Shown piece by piece: positions 1-11,986 of a stretch of DNA of 64,000 bases (positions within the stretch are counted from its first letter, which is position 1; each line of letters opens with the position of its first letter). The stretch spans positions 175,493 to 239,492 of the forward strand of contig JAJTWR010000065.1 of assembly GCA_021613335.1 (NCBI GenBank), written 5' to 3'. Both the position numbers and the translations under genes were made by a program. Below the pieces are notes generated by a model that did no database searches, was not told the origin of the DNA, and saw nothing but the letters and a program-made list of their open reading frames with translations. This stretch comes from Whitmania pigra (lineage: Eukaryota; Annelida; Clitellata; Hirudinida; Haemopidae).

Positions 1-520
1 CTTTCGTGGCACTGCTAGATGAATTTATAGTTCCTCCACACATTGGATGTAACGTAAATCGTATTCACAATAGCCAAAACTGTTGAAACATTGTCTAAAT
101 TGACATGGTTAATAGCGGAGACAAATAAAATTGAAAACATATCTTTCTTAAGACGTCCACGATGAAAGGAAAAAAATCAAACATCAAACAAAAAGAAGTT
201 AGAATTTCTCCAAGTCAAGGATGATGTGAACTCGAAAAGCCCCTGAGTTTTCACCTCTCTTGAAATAAATTCTTAAATTGAATTTGATGTTCAATTATCT
301 AATTAAAGACTTATTTCTGAATGTCAATGCATCATGTGAGAACAAAGGACGATTTGATCAATAATCCATTTGACGTCATCTAAAAAGTGTAAACAAAAGC
401 GGTAACTGTTGTTGATTTAAATGCAATTAAGCAACAAGAATAGGCTCTTAATATCAATTTTAAACTAATAAGTTATTCTAATGGATCAATAAAATTACCA
501 ATTAGGACCAAACAAGCATC
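1..520. other. Upstream of gene A, no gene seen
   Basis: AT-rich sequence ending at the start codon of gene A. I see no exon with family similarity, no repeat I can name and no clear core promoter. It should contain the promoter and 5' UTR of gene A, but nothing in it decides a transcription start. Confidence 0.4.
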
Positions 521-3500
521 ATGCCAAAGCTTCTGAAGATATCTTGGATGTTTTTAATTTTGCAGCCATTTGCTGGTAAATGCTATTCAAATGCCTGATA
601 AAATATTTCTTTCAATGCTAAAGTCGTAATTGTATTTTTCTTACGTAAATATGTTTCAGAAGTATTTGCAATAAATATAGAATTTGATAAAACTGTTTCT
701 TACTGTGAGAAGGCTTATACTTCGACAAAGTTGTTCGATGGTGACAAAACTCCAACCAACTTTGAGGCTCTCGCTGATCCCTGCGAGAAGGTGTCTGTGT
801 TGTATATACACCTGAAGGAATTGATGGGAATTCATTATCTTATTGTCTTCGAAGGAACGGGTTAATACAACACGGTTCAACTTTGCATTAATTTTAATTT
901 TTAACTGAAGTCCTAATGTGCCGGTGACACAAAACGGAAACTACTGTAGTTACGTAAATATATTAATTATTAATTTTAAAACAGTTAATAAAAACATTAT
1001 TGTTAATATAATAAAAATTTTACTCATTTGATCTCTTTTCTGGTTAGTCATTGGAATTTTTACAAAATTTTTACCAAATTCCAAATTTTTAAATGATATT
1101 TTGCGGACTTACAAAAAATTAAAGTAAATCCGTTTTAATAAGAGCTTGAAGAATTAATTCTAATTAAATTATCTGTTTGCAAGATTTTAGATGCGCCATT
1201 ATATCTAATATTAAATTTGCAAAATCTATGTAGTGGTGCATATTGATACCTGGCATAATCTTACAAGCGTCGGCATGGGATCATGATTGAACTCGCTGTG
1301 ATTCAGTCAAACACTTCATTTATTGATGATAACTACAAAGGTCGTAGATATAATTTATAATTTACTTGCAAAATTCCATTGAAATAGTCAACCATCATCG
1401 TACTTATAAATGAGGTAGATTATTATTCGTTAAAGACTCATTTATGAATTTAGATATTAAACAAATCAAATTTGGCTCTAACATTTTGCAGGAAATTATG
1501 ATGGACAGTTGGATTATTTTATTGTTCATTTATCTAAAAATGATAACCATCAGCTCTGCTCAGAATATCCGGGTACTGTGCGTAAAGACGGAGTAAATCG
1601 AGGAATGAGAGTAAATTGTCCAAGCGTGAATTTATTTCATCAAGATATTTCAATAGAATCACGCAAGAACATAGGTTTTAAAATAGCAGAAATTGAAGTG
1701 CATTCACTCGGTATGTAAAAATGTCTAGCTTTTTTATTATTTATAAGTATGTTCCTTGTCTGAAATATGTCTGAAAACAAATCCTTTTAGCCTCGACGCG
1801 GCCTAAACAAGCAATTGCAATATATCGTGGTTGCTTCAAAAAGTTTGGATCAGAAGACATGGAAGCTATGTTTCTGTCATGCGACTCATATTGCCTAAGT
1901 AAAAAGAAAATATTTGCTGGGAAAAAGGTCTGATTGGCAATTGATTATCGTCATAAAATTATCCTTCAAAATATCATTTATAGGCCTTTATAAAGAACTT
2001 TGTTTGCATACTACTCAACTACTCTTACTCACTCCAAAAATATCCAATTCTTCGAAAATTAATTTAATAATAACAATAATAACAATAATAATAATAGTTC
2101 ATTTATATGGCGCCTTAAAAATAGCGTCGGAGGAGCCTTGGTTCCTGTATGGATGTCCTGAATAGCTCGAGCGTCTGCTGGGACCGGATGATGGGCGAGG
2201 CATGACAAAAGCCTCGGCTGATGATGGATGATTAATAGATTGGTTGGCGAAGGCGAATTGTAGAAGATGAGCAAAGGTGTTAAGGTACGATAAGTGAGCA
2301 AAGACAATTTGTATATGATGCGGTAATGTATGGGTAGCCAGTGAGGTTGCGTCAGGGCATCGGAACTGTTAAAATTAGGGTCAAAGAGAACAAGTTTAGA
2401 TAACTTGTTTTGGATGCGCTGAAGGGAGAGGATAAGAGAGGCCATAAAGGAGAAATTTGCAGTAGTCAAGGCGGAAGTGGAGCAGGATTCAACAGTTTAC
2501 AACTACAATATAATTGCATAATGCGCAGATGGTAGAGGCAGTCCGAGAAAGGATGGACAAAAAGTGTTCATGTGGAGTTTCAGAAACAGTAATAGAAAAA
2601 ACGGCTTAGGATAATGAGACAAATGAGTTATTGAGAATTACTGATTGAGCGACTTTGAAAACACATGTTTCTAAAGACACTTTAAAATATTGTATTTATT
2701 CATACACAATCCTGGAATTCTCTGACAAGTTTGAAGTGTTTTTTTAGTGTAGTTAATATTTTTATTTATTTATATTATTTTATTAAGTGGGTAGAGGACC
2801 GAAGCCTCTTACCTGTCCATTATCAAACAGCAAAACATTGAGAAAAGAAACGAGAGGTTCAATCAGTAATAGACGAGAAAAATAGTTAAGTCGTATTTAT
2901 TGAGAAGGGAGGTGAAGTCATACTTCTAGGGATCATCTCTAAAGTGTGCTTTGCCAGGACGTCAGTCAAAACTGATTCTGGTACCTGATACCTTAGTTTA
3001 AATTGACCTCTACTTGATGATTAGTTTGCAAAATGAAAATGGTTTTTAAGGTGAGTTGATGTTTAATTATTGATGATCCTGTATAATAAGCAGAGGTCTG
3101 CTATTAAACGGCGATGTTCAAGCGATTTAAGTTGTAGAGCCTTGAGCCGATCAAGGTACTTTAGATGTTCAACAGCAGAGATGGCCTTGGTAAATTTCTT
3201 TTGGAGATTTTCAATGTTCTCGACCACATATTTATGGTGAGGGTTCCAGACCTGACTGCTGTACTACAGAATTGGTCTGACATATACGCAAAAAGCTTTG
3301 ATGAGAAGATTCTTGTATTTAGAAGTGAATGAATTGAGAATCAGTCTTGAACAGCCTTGTGTGTGATGTTGTCAATGTGAAGCCGGAATTTTAAGTCTGA
3401 GTCTATGATGACAGCAAGCTCTCTGGTTTGATCAACAGTGGTGAGCAGGATATCATCAATGTAGTATTGTTGTGGGCAAGGTCCATTCCTGGGACTGGGT

Positions 3501-6500
3501 TTAACTGAGCAATTAAAGCATTCTTTCTTTGCTAGGTTTAGCTGCCATTTCCTGCTCCATGTAGTGAATGAGTCTATGCTTCTCTGAAGATCAGAACCAT
3601 CCATTGACAGCGATTTGCAAAGTTTAATATCGTCGGTAAATACTTTAATTTTGATATACTTAGGTAGGGAGTCGAATAGTCATTAATCTAGATTATAAAC
3701 AAAGTAGGGCCCACAACACTTCCATGTGGCACACCACTAGTAACGTCAATCGAACCGGATATTGAGACATTTATGAGGACATGGTGTTTTCTCTGATACA
3801 AAAAATCGGAAAGCCACTGATACAAGTTTCGAGTAATACCATACGATTTACTTTTGTTCAGTAATTTTGGATGAGATACAGAATCAAAGGTTTTTTGAAA
3901 GTCGAAGTAAATTATATCTGTTTGCTGACGTCGTTGCTGTGAAGTGGTCCAGTCATAAACACACTCCAGCAAATTTGTGGTGGTCAATTTTAATGGTCTG
4001 AATCCATGTTGTTGAGGAGATATTAAGTCCAGAAAGATTAAATGATGTAGAATCGATTTGTTAATTATTTTTTCTAGGACTCGACAGCAGGTACATGTCA
4101 AGGAGATTTGTCTGTAGTTTGAGGGGTTAGATGTTGGACCTTTCTTGTGGATGGGAATGACATGAACTGTTTTCCAGATTGTGGATATAAATCCACTATT
4201 AAAGGAGAGATTATTGTTATGATGGAATGGGTATGCTAAAAGCACGGTTTTTTAAGAAAATATTAGAAATGTCGTCGGGGCCTTGTGAGCAAGAACGTTC
4301 CAGCTGTCTCAAAGTCTGTAAGACGGCATCATGAGTGATTAGAACTTTATCGAAGATTTTGGTAGAGCTTCGAGTAAGATCGTGTGTAACTCCATCGTCA
4401 GCTGTAAAAACGCTAGAGAAGTAGGTGTTGAATTTATCAGCTATTTCCATTGAATTTGAAATCATACTTCCATCCTGTTTTATTATTTCTCCAATCGATG
4501 AGTGACAAAAAAGCTTATTAACATATCTGTAGAAGCTAAATTATTCTTTCTAATGAGATGCTTTTCTTTCTTGGCCCGATAAGCCGCAAGTTGATTACTG
4601 CATTTTACTGAAAACTTAACAGATTTGGTTTTTTTTTTTTGAAGATCAGGACTAGATTTCCACTTGCGCCAGTATTTGAGTTTAAATTTGTAAAGTTTTT
4701 TCTGAGGTATGGTTTTATATAGAAGTTTTCTGATATTTTTGGAACTCTTGAAAACAAAGGGAACATGCAATTTGATGCTCTCTTTCAGATATAAGATGAC
4801 ATTTGTCCATCACTCCTCAACTTAAAAACATCTCTGAAAAGCCTGATTCCAATCGATCCCAGATATGAAGTTGTTCAAGCTAATGTAATCTGACCTGTTA
4901 AAGTCATAGTAGCCATACGATGACATATACGTATGTGGAGTTGTACCATTCAGGCGGAAAGTGATGATGTTGTGGTCTGACGAGGCAAGTGGGCAAGTTA
5001 CTTCAATCGTTGAAATTAGTAGTGGGTCATTTGACAAGATCAGGTCGAAAATGTTGTCATTTTGCGTTGAAGAGTTGACAAATTGATGAAGACCGAGATC
5101 GTTGAAGAACTCCAGAAATATCCTGTAGATAATGTTATTAGGAGCTGATGTAAATTCCCAGTTGAGCTCAGGAAAGTTGAAGTCTCCCATAAGACAAAGC
5201 TTGTGACCTAAACAAAGATGCCTCAAGCATTTAATGCTGTCTGTTATTATATTCTTCAGTAGCCAGATCGAATCCTCCGATAAAGCGTAACCAATAAAGT
5301 AACCAATAAAGCGGTTGTTTTGAGAGCCAATTCTTGAGTCTACACAAACGATTTCAATATGGGAATAAGGTATTTAAAGACCTTGGATGGGCTTTCTTCA
5401 ATTTTATTTTTAGAATGAAATAAACTACAAAACCAATGCTGTAATAAAATTTAAAAATATCATTTATTAAATGATGGATTTTTCATACAGGACAATAAAT
5501 TGTGTGCTTGTTCTAATATCGTAAATACGGAAAATGAATTACCTTTGGATAATTGCAATGTCACATGTGACGGTGATGAATCTAGATTTTGTGGTGGTGA
5601 AGGGAGTTATGCTGTTTACTTGGGTTAGTGCATCCAGATAGTGCTGCAGCAGTAAAGCAAAGTGACGTTCATCTTGCATTTATTTGTTTTAATGAAAATA
5701 TTTGTCCTATTTCATTTTATTAAGCGTGCAGGTTAGCCGTATGGGTTACGTGCCTGCATACGGCGGTAATACAATAGCCGTAATGTGTCGTGTTCGAAAC
5801 CCAGCCTGCACTGTGCCATCAGCACCCTTGGGAAAGAGCGCTATATAAATTGTTACAAGAAGCGCCTCTGACGCTATGCATATGGTGCTATATAAATGAA
5901 ATTACAATTAATGTTCTTTTAGTTAAATCGCCGCTGCCATACCACGTAAGTTGCTTTAAAGACTCTGAAATATTAAAAAATGATGCCGTGACCGCCAATG
6001 ATATGACAGTGGCAAAGTGCTTGCTTCAGTGCGAGAACGAGAAATTTGCAGTTTTACAGGTTGGAGTTTTTGACTTTTGGACATACAAATAACAGTTTTT
6101 ACTTAATTAATAAATCATGTGCTTCATATTACAAATCATCTAAAGGCATACAATTATTTAAAGAACGGAGACACATGCTCGTGTAAAGATGAACGCCCTC
6201 CAGAAAAGGACATTATAAACGTCAAAGAATTATCCTGCACGACTAAGTGTTCTGGAGATACCAACATAGCTTGCGGAGGCAAAGACAAGGCATCTCTATA
6301 CGCAAGTGAGATCTAAATAAATTTAATTTTATGTACATTCTATCTCCTATCTTGTTGCAGCTTGCTTAACTGAATCTGACGAGGGGGCTCTCAAATGTTC
6401 CGAATTATTGCATTGCGCTGGTCCATATGATATGTACGGAGATTGTGGGGGAAAATGCAAACCTGGATTCACTGGTGAACATTGCCTCGAACGAGGTATT

Positions 6501-7118
6501 AATTAATTAATTAATAAGTATAAATTATAACTTAGTTGTTTCAACTTTATGACATTTTCATCATTATTAATGAATGAAAATATTCACCGGATTTTGGACG
6601 AGTTTTCAAGAAACAAATAGCTTATGTGAAGGATTGGCTCAGAATCGCACAAGAATTCTCTGGCGATAGCCTGACTCTTTTGAAAATAAAAATTAGATAT
6701 GCGACAAATTTTGAGTCATTCTTTGAACCTCGTATTTGTGGATGAGACGGGAAATGAATATTTTTTGATTTATTAATTATTAATCAATTGTTGAATTCCT
6801 AACATGGCATTCGAATTAAACTAAATAAATTAAAAAAAAAACAATTGGATAAATGTATTAAAATGTAACTTCATAACTAAAATTATCCAGCTGTCCATAT
6901 TTTACGTAACGAATTAACGGAAGTACTGTGGGCATTGTTGCCATATGCAATTCCATGTCTGCTTGCCATACTCATTCTAGGATGCTTTATGTGGTCAGTT
7001 CTTATGGCTTAGAACTGTAACAAGCCCACCTATTAATTATATTATTACACCTGTTAATTGATGATCATTTTGCAGCCAATCTAATCAACTAGAAACGACC
7101 TCTTCACCATCTTCATAA
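521..7118 (+). CDS. Gene A: F5/8C-like, WSC x2, EGF-like single-pass membrane protein
   Basis: Ten exons join in frame to 434 residues: 521-575, 660-860, 1492-1710, 1791-1927, 5491-5623, 5923-6059, 6164-6305, 6361-6495, 6891-6993 and 7076-7118, all with GT-AG borders. The first ATG gives a hydrophobic signal peptide (MPKLLKISWMFLILQPFAG). Residues about 19-158 form a discoidin/F5-8C/fucolectin-like domain (KLFDG, then MRVNC and IAEIEVHSLG). Residues 159-248 and 249-341 are two WSC domains, each ending in a C..C..CGG pattern before a VY/LY strand. Residues 342-387 are an EGF-like six-cysteine module (DMYGDCGGKCKPGFTGEHC). One transmembrane helix follows, then a tail of about 14 residues (CQSNQLETTSSPSS). 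The ectodomain should be extracellular and may bind glycans (inference). The intron at 1928-5490 holds LINE sequence and the next one holds a SINE. Without the last splice the helix would end at a nearby TAG, but the tail exon matches the phase used by the paralogs. Confidence 0.82.
2060..2475 (-). mobile_element. LINE 3' end (CR1/L2-like), fragment
   Basis: Reading the minus strand gives the C-terminal end of a non-LTR reverse transcriptase ORF, with the common HWLPIHYRI motif and a following conserved tail, then a short ATT/TAA repeat tail at the low-coordinate end. The element is severely 5' truncated, as is usual for LINEs. It lies in the fourth intron of gene A and appears to be a different family from the longer LINE just beyond it. 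Confidence 0.65.
2760..5330 (-). mobile_element. CR1/Jockey-like LINE, decayed, endonuclease and reverse transcriptase
   Basis: On the minus strand, from high to low coordinate: the C-terminal part of an AP-endonuclease (MGDFNFPELNW and SSDHNIITFRL motifs, about 5226-4822), a lysine-rich linker (4770-4483), the RT N-terminus (about 4465-4217), the RT core (VIPIHKKG, SNYRQISL, QQHGFRP, FDFQKTFDSVSH, GVPHGSVVGP; 4245-3688) and the thumb region (3604-3341). The frames are interrupted several times, so it is not functional. It is 5' truncated within the endonuclease. It sits inside the fourth intron of gene A and accounts for most of that intron's 3.5 kb. Confidence 0.8.
5728..5905 (+). mobile_element. 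tRNA-derived SINE
   Basis: The segment opens with a tRNA-like head containing an A-box-like stretch (around 5733-5755) and a B box (GTGTTCGAAACCC, near 5788), then a tail with short inverted AGCGCC/CTATATAAAT blocks. The tail resembles short pieces near 2100 and 52990, so the family is interspersed. It lies in the intron before the second WSC domain of gene A. It is not a tRNA gene because the cloverleaf arms do not pair well. Confidence 0.55.
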
Positions 7119-8071
7119 AAATCCATTTTTTTACTAGTCAGGATCCATTATCCTATTGGTATATTAAAATTGGGTATATTATAATTGGATATATTATAAT
7201 TGTGTATATTATTATCCCAAAACTAAATGGATTAATAAATCTGGAAACAGAGAACAGTGTCCCAAATGTAGCTTCTGACTGAGGTTTACAAATTGTTTTT
7301 ATTATGATTTTTTGTATAATGACAGTATTTTTTATATACTGACCTTTACAAGCGTGATTTGTAAAAACAATATTTAAAACTAGCAATGGAGAGTTAAAAT
7401 TAGACTGTTGTAGTAACGCAATAAGAATGAACTTCCTGATGGCAAAAACTTAGGACAGAACGAAACAAATGTCATCTGTGAAGATTATAACCTGTAACCT
7501 GATTGATTGAGATGCAGAAATGCAAAAAAATTGCATATTTTTTTTTTAAATTTGACGTTATTTAATAATCTAATAAATAAAATAATTATAAGTTGCAAAC
7601 AGGTTGGAATCAAATGCCAATATTTTCAATGATATTCAATCAAATATTAGTTGTTTCAAGCTCCTAAACTGATTTAATTAAATTGTTTTTGCGTATTTAA
7701 CGAACAAATTTATTATTCAATATTAATTACTTAATGTAAACTTTAAATTCTTTTCTATAGAACAGCTATAACAAAAGGAAATGCCGACCACGAATATACG
7801 ATTTCACCATATGTGAAACATCTTACAAGCGCGCAAACATTTGCCAGCATAAATATATAAAAGAATTACAGCAAAATTCTGAATTAATTTTATTGGATGA
7901 ATCCTTTAAATTTATTATTCAACTTAATAACATTTTTAAATTGGCACATGAAAGTAACGACGATAATTTAAATGATTTTTTTTTTAAATTCCAATTTTAT
8001 TTTATGCAAGTCATCGAGAAATAACGGTTTAAGCAAAACTGAAAAAAAAGAAAAAATTACAAAAAGCGCGT
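7119..8071. other. Intergenic, AT-rich, no gene seen
   Basis: Between the stop codon of gene A and a decayed solo LTR. It contains a short run of repeated TATTATAATTGG-like units near 7160-7205 and long A/T runs. No family exon is recognised. The 3' UTR and poly(A) site of gene A should lie at its start. Confidence 0.4.
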
Positions 8072-8287
8072 TGTTGAATCTTTGTAAGAATAACAAGTTG
8101 AACAGAAAACTTTATTGGCTGTCAAATATTCAGAAACAGAAACAAGAACGGAAATATTGCTAATGGCTGCCAAGTACGTATTCGCATGTAACATCGCACA
8201 ACTCGCAATCCCTATCGTTCAACTCCCGTAAAAACTTTCCTGCTCCCGAGGCCTGTTCCTTTTATACTCCAAGATAGCGTCACAATA
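8072..8287 (-). mobile_element. Diverged solo LTR of the 32824-36166 Gypsy family
   Basis: This segment matches the reverse complement of the 235-bp LTRs at 32824-33058 and 35932-36166 over most of its length, including the AACAGAAAACTTTATTGGC block and the GCAATCCCTATCG block. It has many substitutions and small indels, and no internal sequence adjoins it. It is an old solo LTR compared with the nearly intact element elsewhere in the window. I see no clear target-site duplication. Confidence 0.7.
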
Positions 8288-9276
8288 CACGTAGTAGTGC
8301 GCGTGGACAAATAATTGTTTACTAAAATAACTTTCAAAAAAATAGCTTGAAACTATTATAAGAACATTTAATCGGAGTGAAAATTGTGCTAATTTTAACC
8401 TTATTATCATTACGGACAATGCCTTATGGCAAGCAGTGAGTCATAAAGGAAATAAACATAATTAATAAATAAAACATTTAATTATTCAGTATCTTTAATA
8501 TGAAATTGTTGTTGTGGCTGGATATTCGCAGTTCAAAAGCATACAAACCAAGAATATACTAATCTTTGAAGGTATGTATCATGTAGCATTTCGGAATATC
8601 TTTGACGTCTGCATAGAATCGCTTATGGAAGACCTTTAAAAGAATCTACATCATTTTATAAAGCGTAAACGTGAATAATCACTTTAGAGAGCAATCAAAA
8701 AGATTAATCTGACTGGTACATTTACGGCATACAAATATTTATATGATTAAAATTATTTTATTTATTTATCAATTTCTCGATTATTAAACTAATTAATCAT
8801 CTTAAATATTTAAAATGAATAATTTTATGGATGTGTTGTGAATGTTAAAATATCATTTTTAACACTTTTGGCCATATATTGTGTCTCATTTGAACTTACG
8901 CAAGCCATTCCAAAGCGTCATCTAAAAACAAAACTAAAGAGAGTAAAGTATCTGAAAGCTACATTTTAAGCTAAGCTCATTTTAGTGATTAGCAAAATGG
9001 GATACTAATTAGCTCTACAACCATTGACCATCATGTAGAGTGTAATAAAATATGTAGTTGTTCAATTACTTTTAAATATTTTGGGTCAGTTTCACAGATA
9101 TCGTTCAAATTTGAACTCTAGATTTATTTTCATCCTGTTTGAAATTGTATAAGTTTTCAAAAATTCAGTTTGTCGATCCAAGGCTTATTTTGTTCGGCAA
9201 AGGATTTTTAAGTTGTTCCAATTGACAGGATACCTATTATTTGGGTTATGTTAAGTTAATTTGTTTTTTGTTTTAG
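8288..9276. other. Intergenic, no gene seen
   Basis: AT-rich sequence between the old solo LTR and relic B. An ATG followed by a leucine-rich stretch at 8500-8535 looks superficially like a signal exon, but no suitable donor follows before a stop, so I do not assign it. Confidence 0.35.
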
Positions 9277-10326
9277 AAGTAACAGCAATTAAATTTTGGC
9301 CGGATGAAGCCAATGAAGGATATGATTTACTGCGACAGAAACGTGTCTTCTAAACTGATCGATGGTGACCACATTTCATCCAACTTTGAAGCATTTACAG
9401 AGGCATGCGATGAGCGGATTTTTCGGATATATTTAGGTCGATCGTATCCTGTTCATTACATTCATTATCTTTGAAGGAGAAGGTGTGCGAATAAAATGAA
9501 TATTATTCATCCAGTTTTATCAATCAAATGTTAACATAAGTTTAATGTAAGACAAATATCGTAGCGCTTAGTCAGATAACAAAAATCTTACGTTTTATGT
9601 AACAATGACTGCCTAATATTTGACTATTAGATTTAATCTCATATCACAACATCTTAGGTTAAATTTTGAGTAATTTTCTAATTCTAAAAACAAAGAAATA
9701 ATCGATTGGGAACTTCAGACATCTTAATGGTATTACAGTCCTGATGGCATTCAGTTTCAAGAACGTTGAAAAAATTAACTTTTGCTGCTTCTTAATATCT
9801 CATCCCAGTCTAACAGATTTTAAGCAAAACAAGTTTCTCAGATGTAGCCAATTTAATCGCTTAGTCTTGATAATAATTTAGTTTATTTTTCCATAGGAAA
9901 TGATGATGATCAGTGAGCTTTCTCATTGAGTCTACATTGAGATTCAGGTCATCTGCATAACTGACATATGTTATAGATTAATAAATACCATGAGCAAAAT
10001 CAAATATGTCACAAAAATAATCTTCAAGAACTTTCTTTTGGAATGAATTTAATGTGACAAGTCTCTCTAAATGTAACTGTTCAGTAATTTTATAAATAAC
10101 AAAGATGCACACTAACATCATCAGAAAAGGAATAATTACATGTTAATTGAGATGAGAGGGTTAATGCACTAATGCTTTGTATTGTCATAGTTTAACAGAA
10201 ACTGTGCCTGCAGCAATCATGTAGATGTGGCCAATGAAATATCTATAGATAATTGCAATTTTGAGTGCCCTAAAGGATATAAGGTCTGTGGTGATATTGA
10301 TTAAGACAGCTACGCCGTTTATCTAA
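9277..10326 (+). pseudogene. Relic B of the F5/8C-WSC membrane protein family
   Basis: Three homologous pieces remain in order. The first (9277-9482) is the first half of the F5/8C-like domain: it has the acceptor, YCDRNVSSKLIDGD and a donor, but is 206 bp long instead of a multiple of three and needs at least two frame changes. The second (about 9896-9945) keeps only the start of the second-half exon before stops. The third (10191-10326) is a WSC C-terminal half (NRNCACSNH, NCNFEC) with a good donor but an in-frame TAA and a lost CGG motif. No EGF-like, transmembrane or signal exon follows. It is a decayed duplicate lying between genes A and C. Confidence 0.75.
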
Positions 10327-10451
10327 GTAAGTTCTATTCAAATCAAACTAAAAGATTTATGACGATATTGCTGAATGTTAAGAGATCCAAGGTCATTCAA
10401 ATCTTTTGTATCTAAGTTATTCATTTATCTATCTATTTATTCGACTTGTAT

Positions 10452-10625
<174 letters not shown>

Positions 10626-10632
<7 letters not shown>

Positions 10633-10762
10633 ATTCCCTTTGGAAGGGATGATCTATGTACCGATTGGTGATGTTGAGTGGCTGATGATGAGGCTGCGAT
10701 CTAGTAGGTAATGGAAATACGGTGGGATGGATGTTGCAAGAGTGATAATAATAATAATAATA

Positions 10763-10794
<32 letters not shown>

Positions 10795-10913
10795 AATAAA
10801 ATTCCCTTTGGAAGGGATGATCTGTGTACCGATTGGTGATGTTGAGTGGCTGATGATGAGGCTGCGATCTAGTAGGTAATGGAAATACGGTGGGATGGAT
10901 GTTGCAAGAGTGT
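10626..10913 (-). repeat. Tandem duplication of a LINE 3' end
   Basis: A unit of about 120 bp occurs at 10626-10745 and again at 10792-10913, nearly identical (both contain AATTCCCTTTGGAAGGGATG and end in TGTTGCAAGAGTG). An ATA repeat separates them. This fits slippage or unequal exchange between two TAA tracts. Confidence 0.85.
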
Positions 10914-11375
10914 GATATGTCATGAGGGCAATTTTAAAAGAGATACGACTATGGATCGGCAACCAGTGCAATTTCTTGAGATGGTTCACGCTATTGAGGG
11001 TAGGTTTGAGGAGAACAAGCTTGTCAAGCTTGTTTTAGACGCGTTGCAAAGATTGAATTAAAGAAACAGATGTGCCATAAAGAATAGAGTTACAATAGTC
11101 TAGGCGAGAGAGAACATGGCAGCGTGCAATGGCGGAAATTATATCAACGGAAAGTAGCGGACGGATGTGCCTGATCGCCCAGATGAGATAATTGCAGGAT
11201 TTGATAATAGAAGCGAAATGCTCTTTAAAGGTGAAGTGTGAATCAAAAATAACACCGAGAAGCTTGAGGGTAGTAGAGGAAGGAAGGAGGGTGCCAGCGA
11301 TGCATATGGAAAGAGGAGGCGACAGAGTTTTCAGGCGAGAGGGTGTGCCAATGAACATAATTTTAGATTTCTGAG
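10633..11375 (-). mobile_element. CR1/L2-like LINE 3' fragment
   Basis: On the minus strand from about 11375 the sequence encodes the end of a reverse transcriptase (LKLLGVIFDSHFTFKEH, then CHVLSRLDYCNSILYG and IQSLQRV), followed by the HWLPIHSRISFKIALMTYHTL tail motif. It is 5' truncated. The low-coordinate end carries a duplicated 3' terminal segment with TAA repeats between and after the copies. Confidence 0.78.
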
Positions 11376-11986
11376 GATTCAGTCACGCAATTAAAATTGT
11401 CTCAAAAGCCATTCTTCATAAATTCTCCGTGATAGACAACCGTGTATTGTACAGAGTACAATTCCTCATAATGTATTATTACAAAAGTATGACTGGTCTC
11501 TGTACACTCAAATTCGTAGTTTACATTCGTTTTGACATTTGTGATACCATCGAACATGTGCGAAGTTGCATATTCAGATCTACCACAAAATTCTCCTCTT
11601 TTGTTAAGTGCTAACTGAGTCCATACCGATTCCCGGATTTATTGAAAAATGACAATTATTAATTGTTAAGACATTTTTTCTCTATTGAAATGCTTTTATC
11701 AAGCAAGTCCTGGGTGGAAATTAAGTTACTCAGATAGAAGAATTAGACATAAAATACAAGGTTGTCGGATTGATTCAATATCTTTTTATTTGGCTCAACA
11801 AAGAAAAATATTCTTTTTATATAGTTCGGTTTGTTGGCTTTCTTATGTTGCGATCTCTTCGGTTTATCAAACCTCAACAAAAAGCCACTTTTTGTATAAA
11901 TATATATATTTTCCCATATTATAATAATATATTCACAGTGATACAATTGCTGTTACTTCAAATTTTTTCGTAAAGTTCGAAGGTCC
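11376..11986. other. 3' flank of gene C, no gene seen
   Basis: Short open frames on both strands lack family similarity or known motifs. The region lies downstream of the minus-strand gene C stop codon (11987-11989), so its upper part should be that gene's 3' UTR. Confidence 0.4.

Noticed and set aside
8500..8560. Candidate signal exon for relic B
   Set aside because: Leucine-rich start, but the frame closes before any donor in the right phase.
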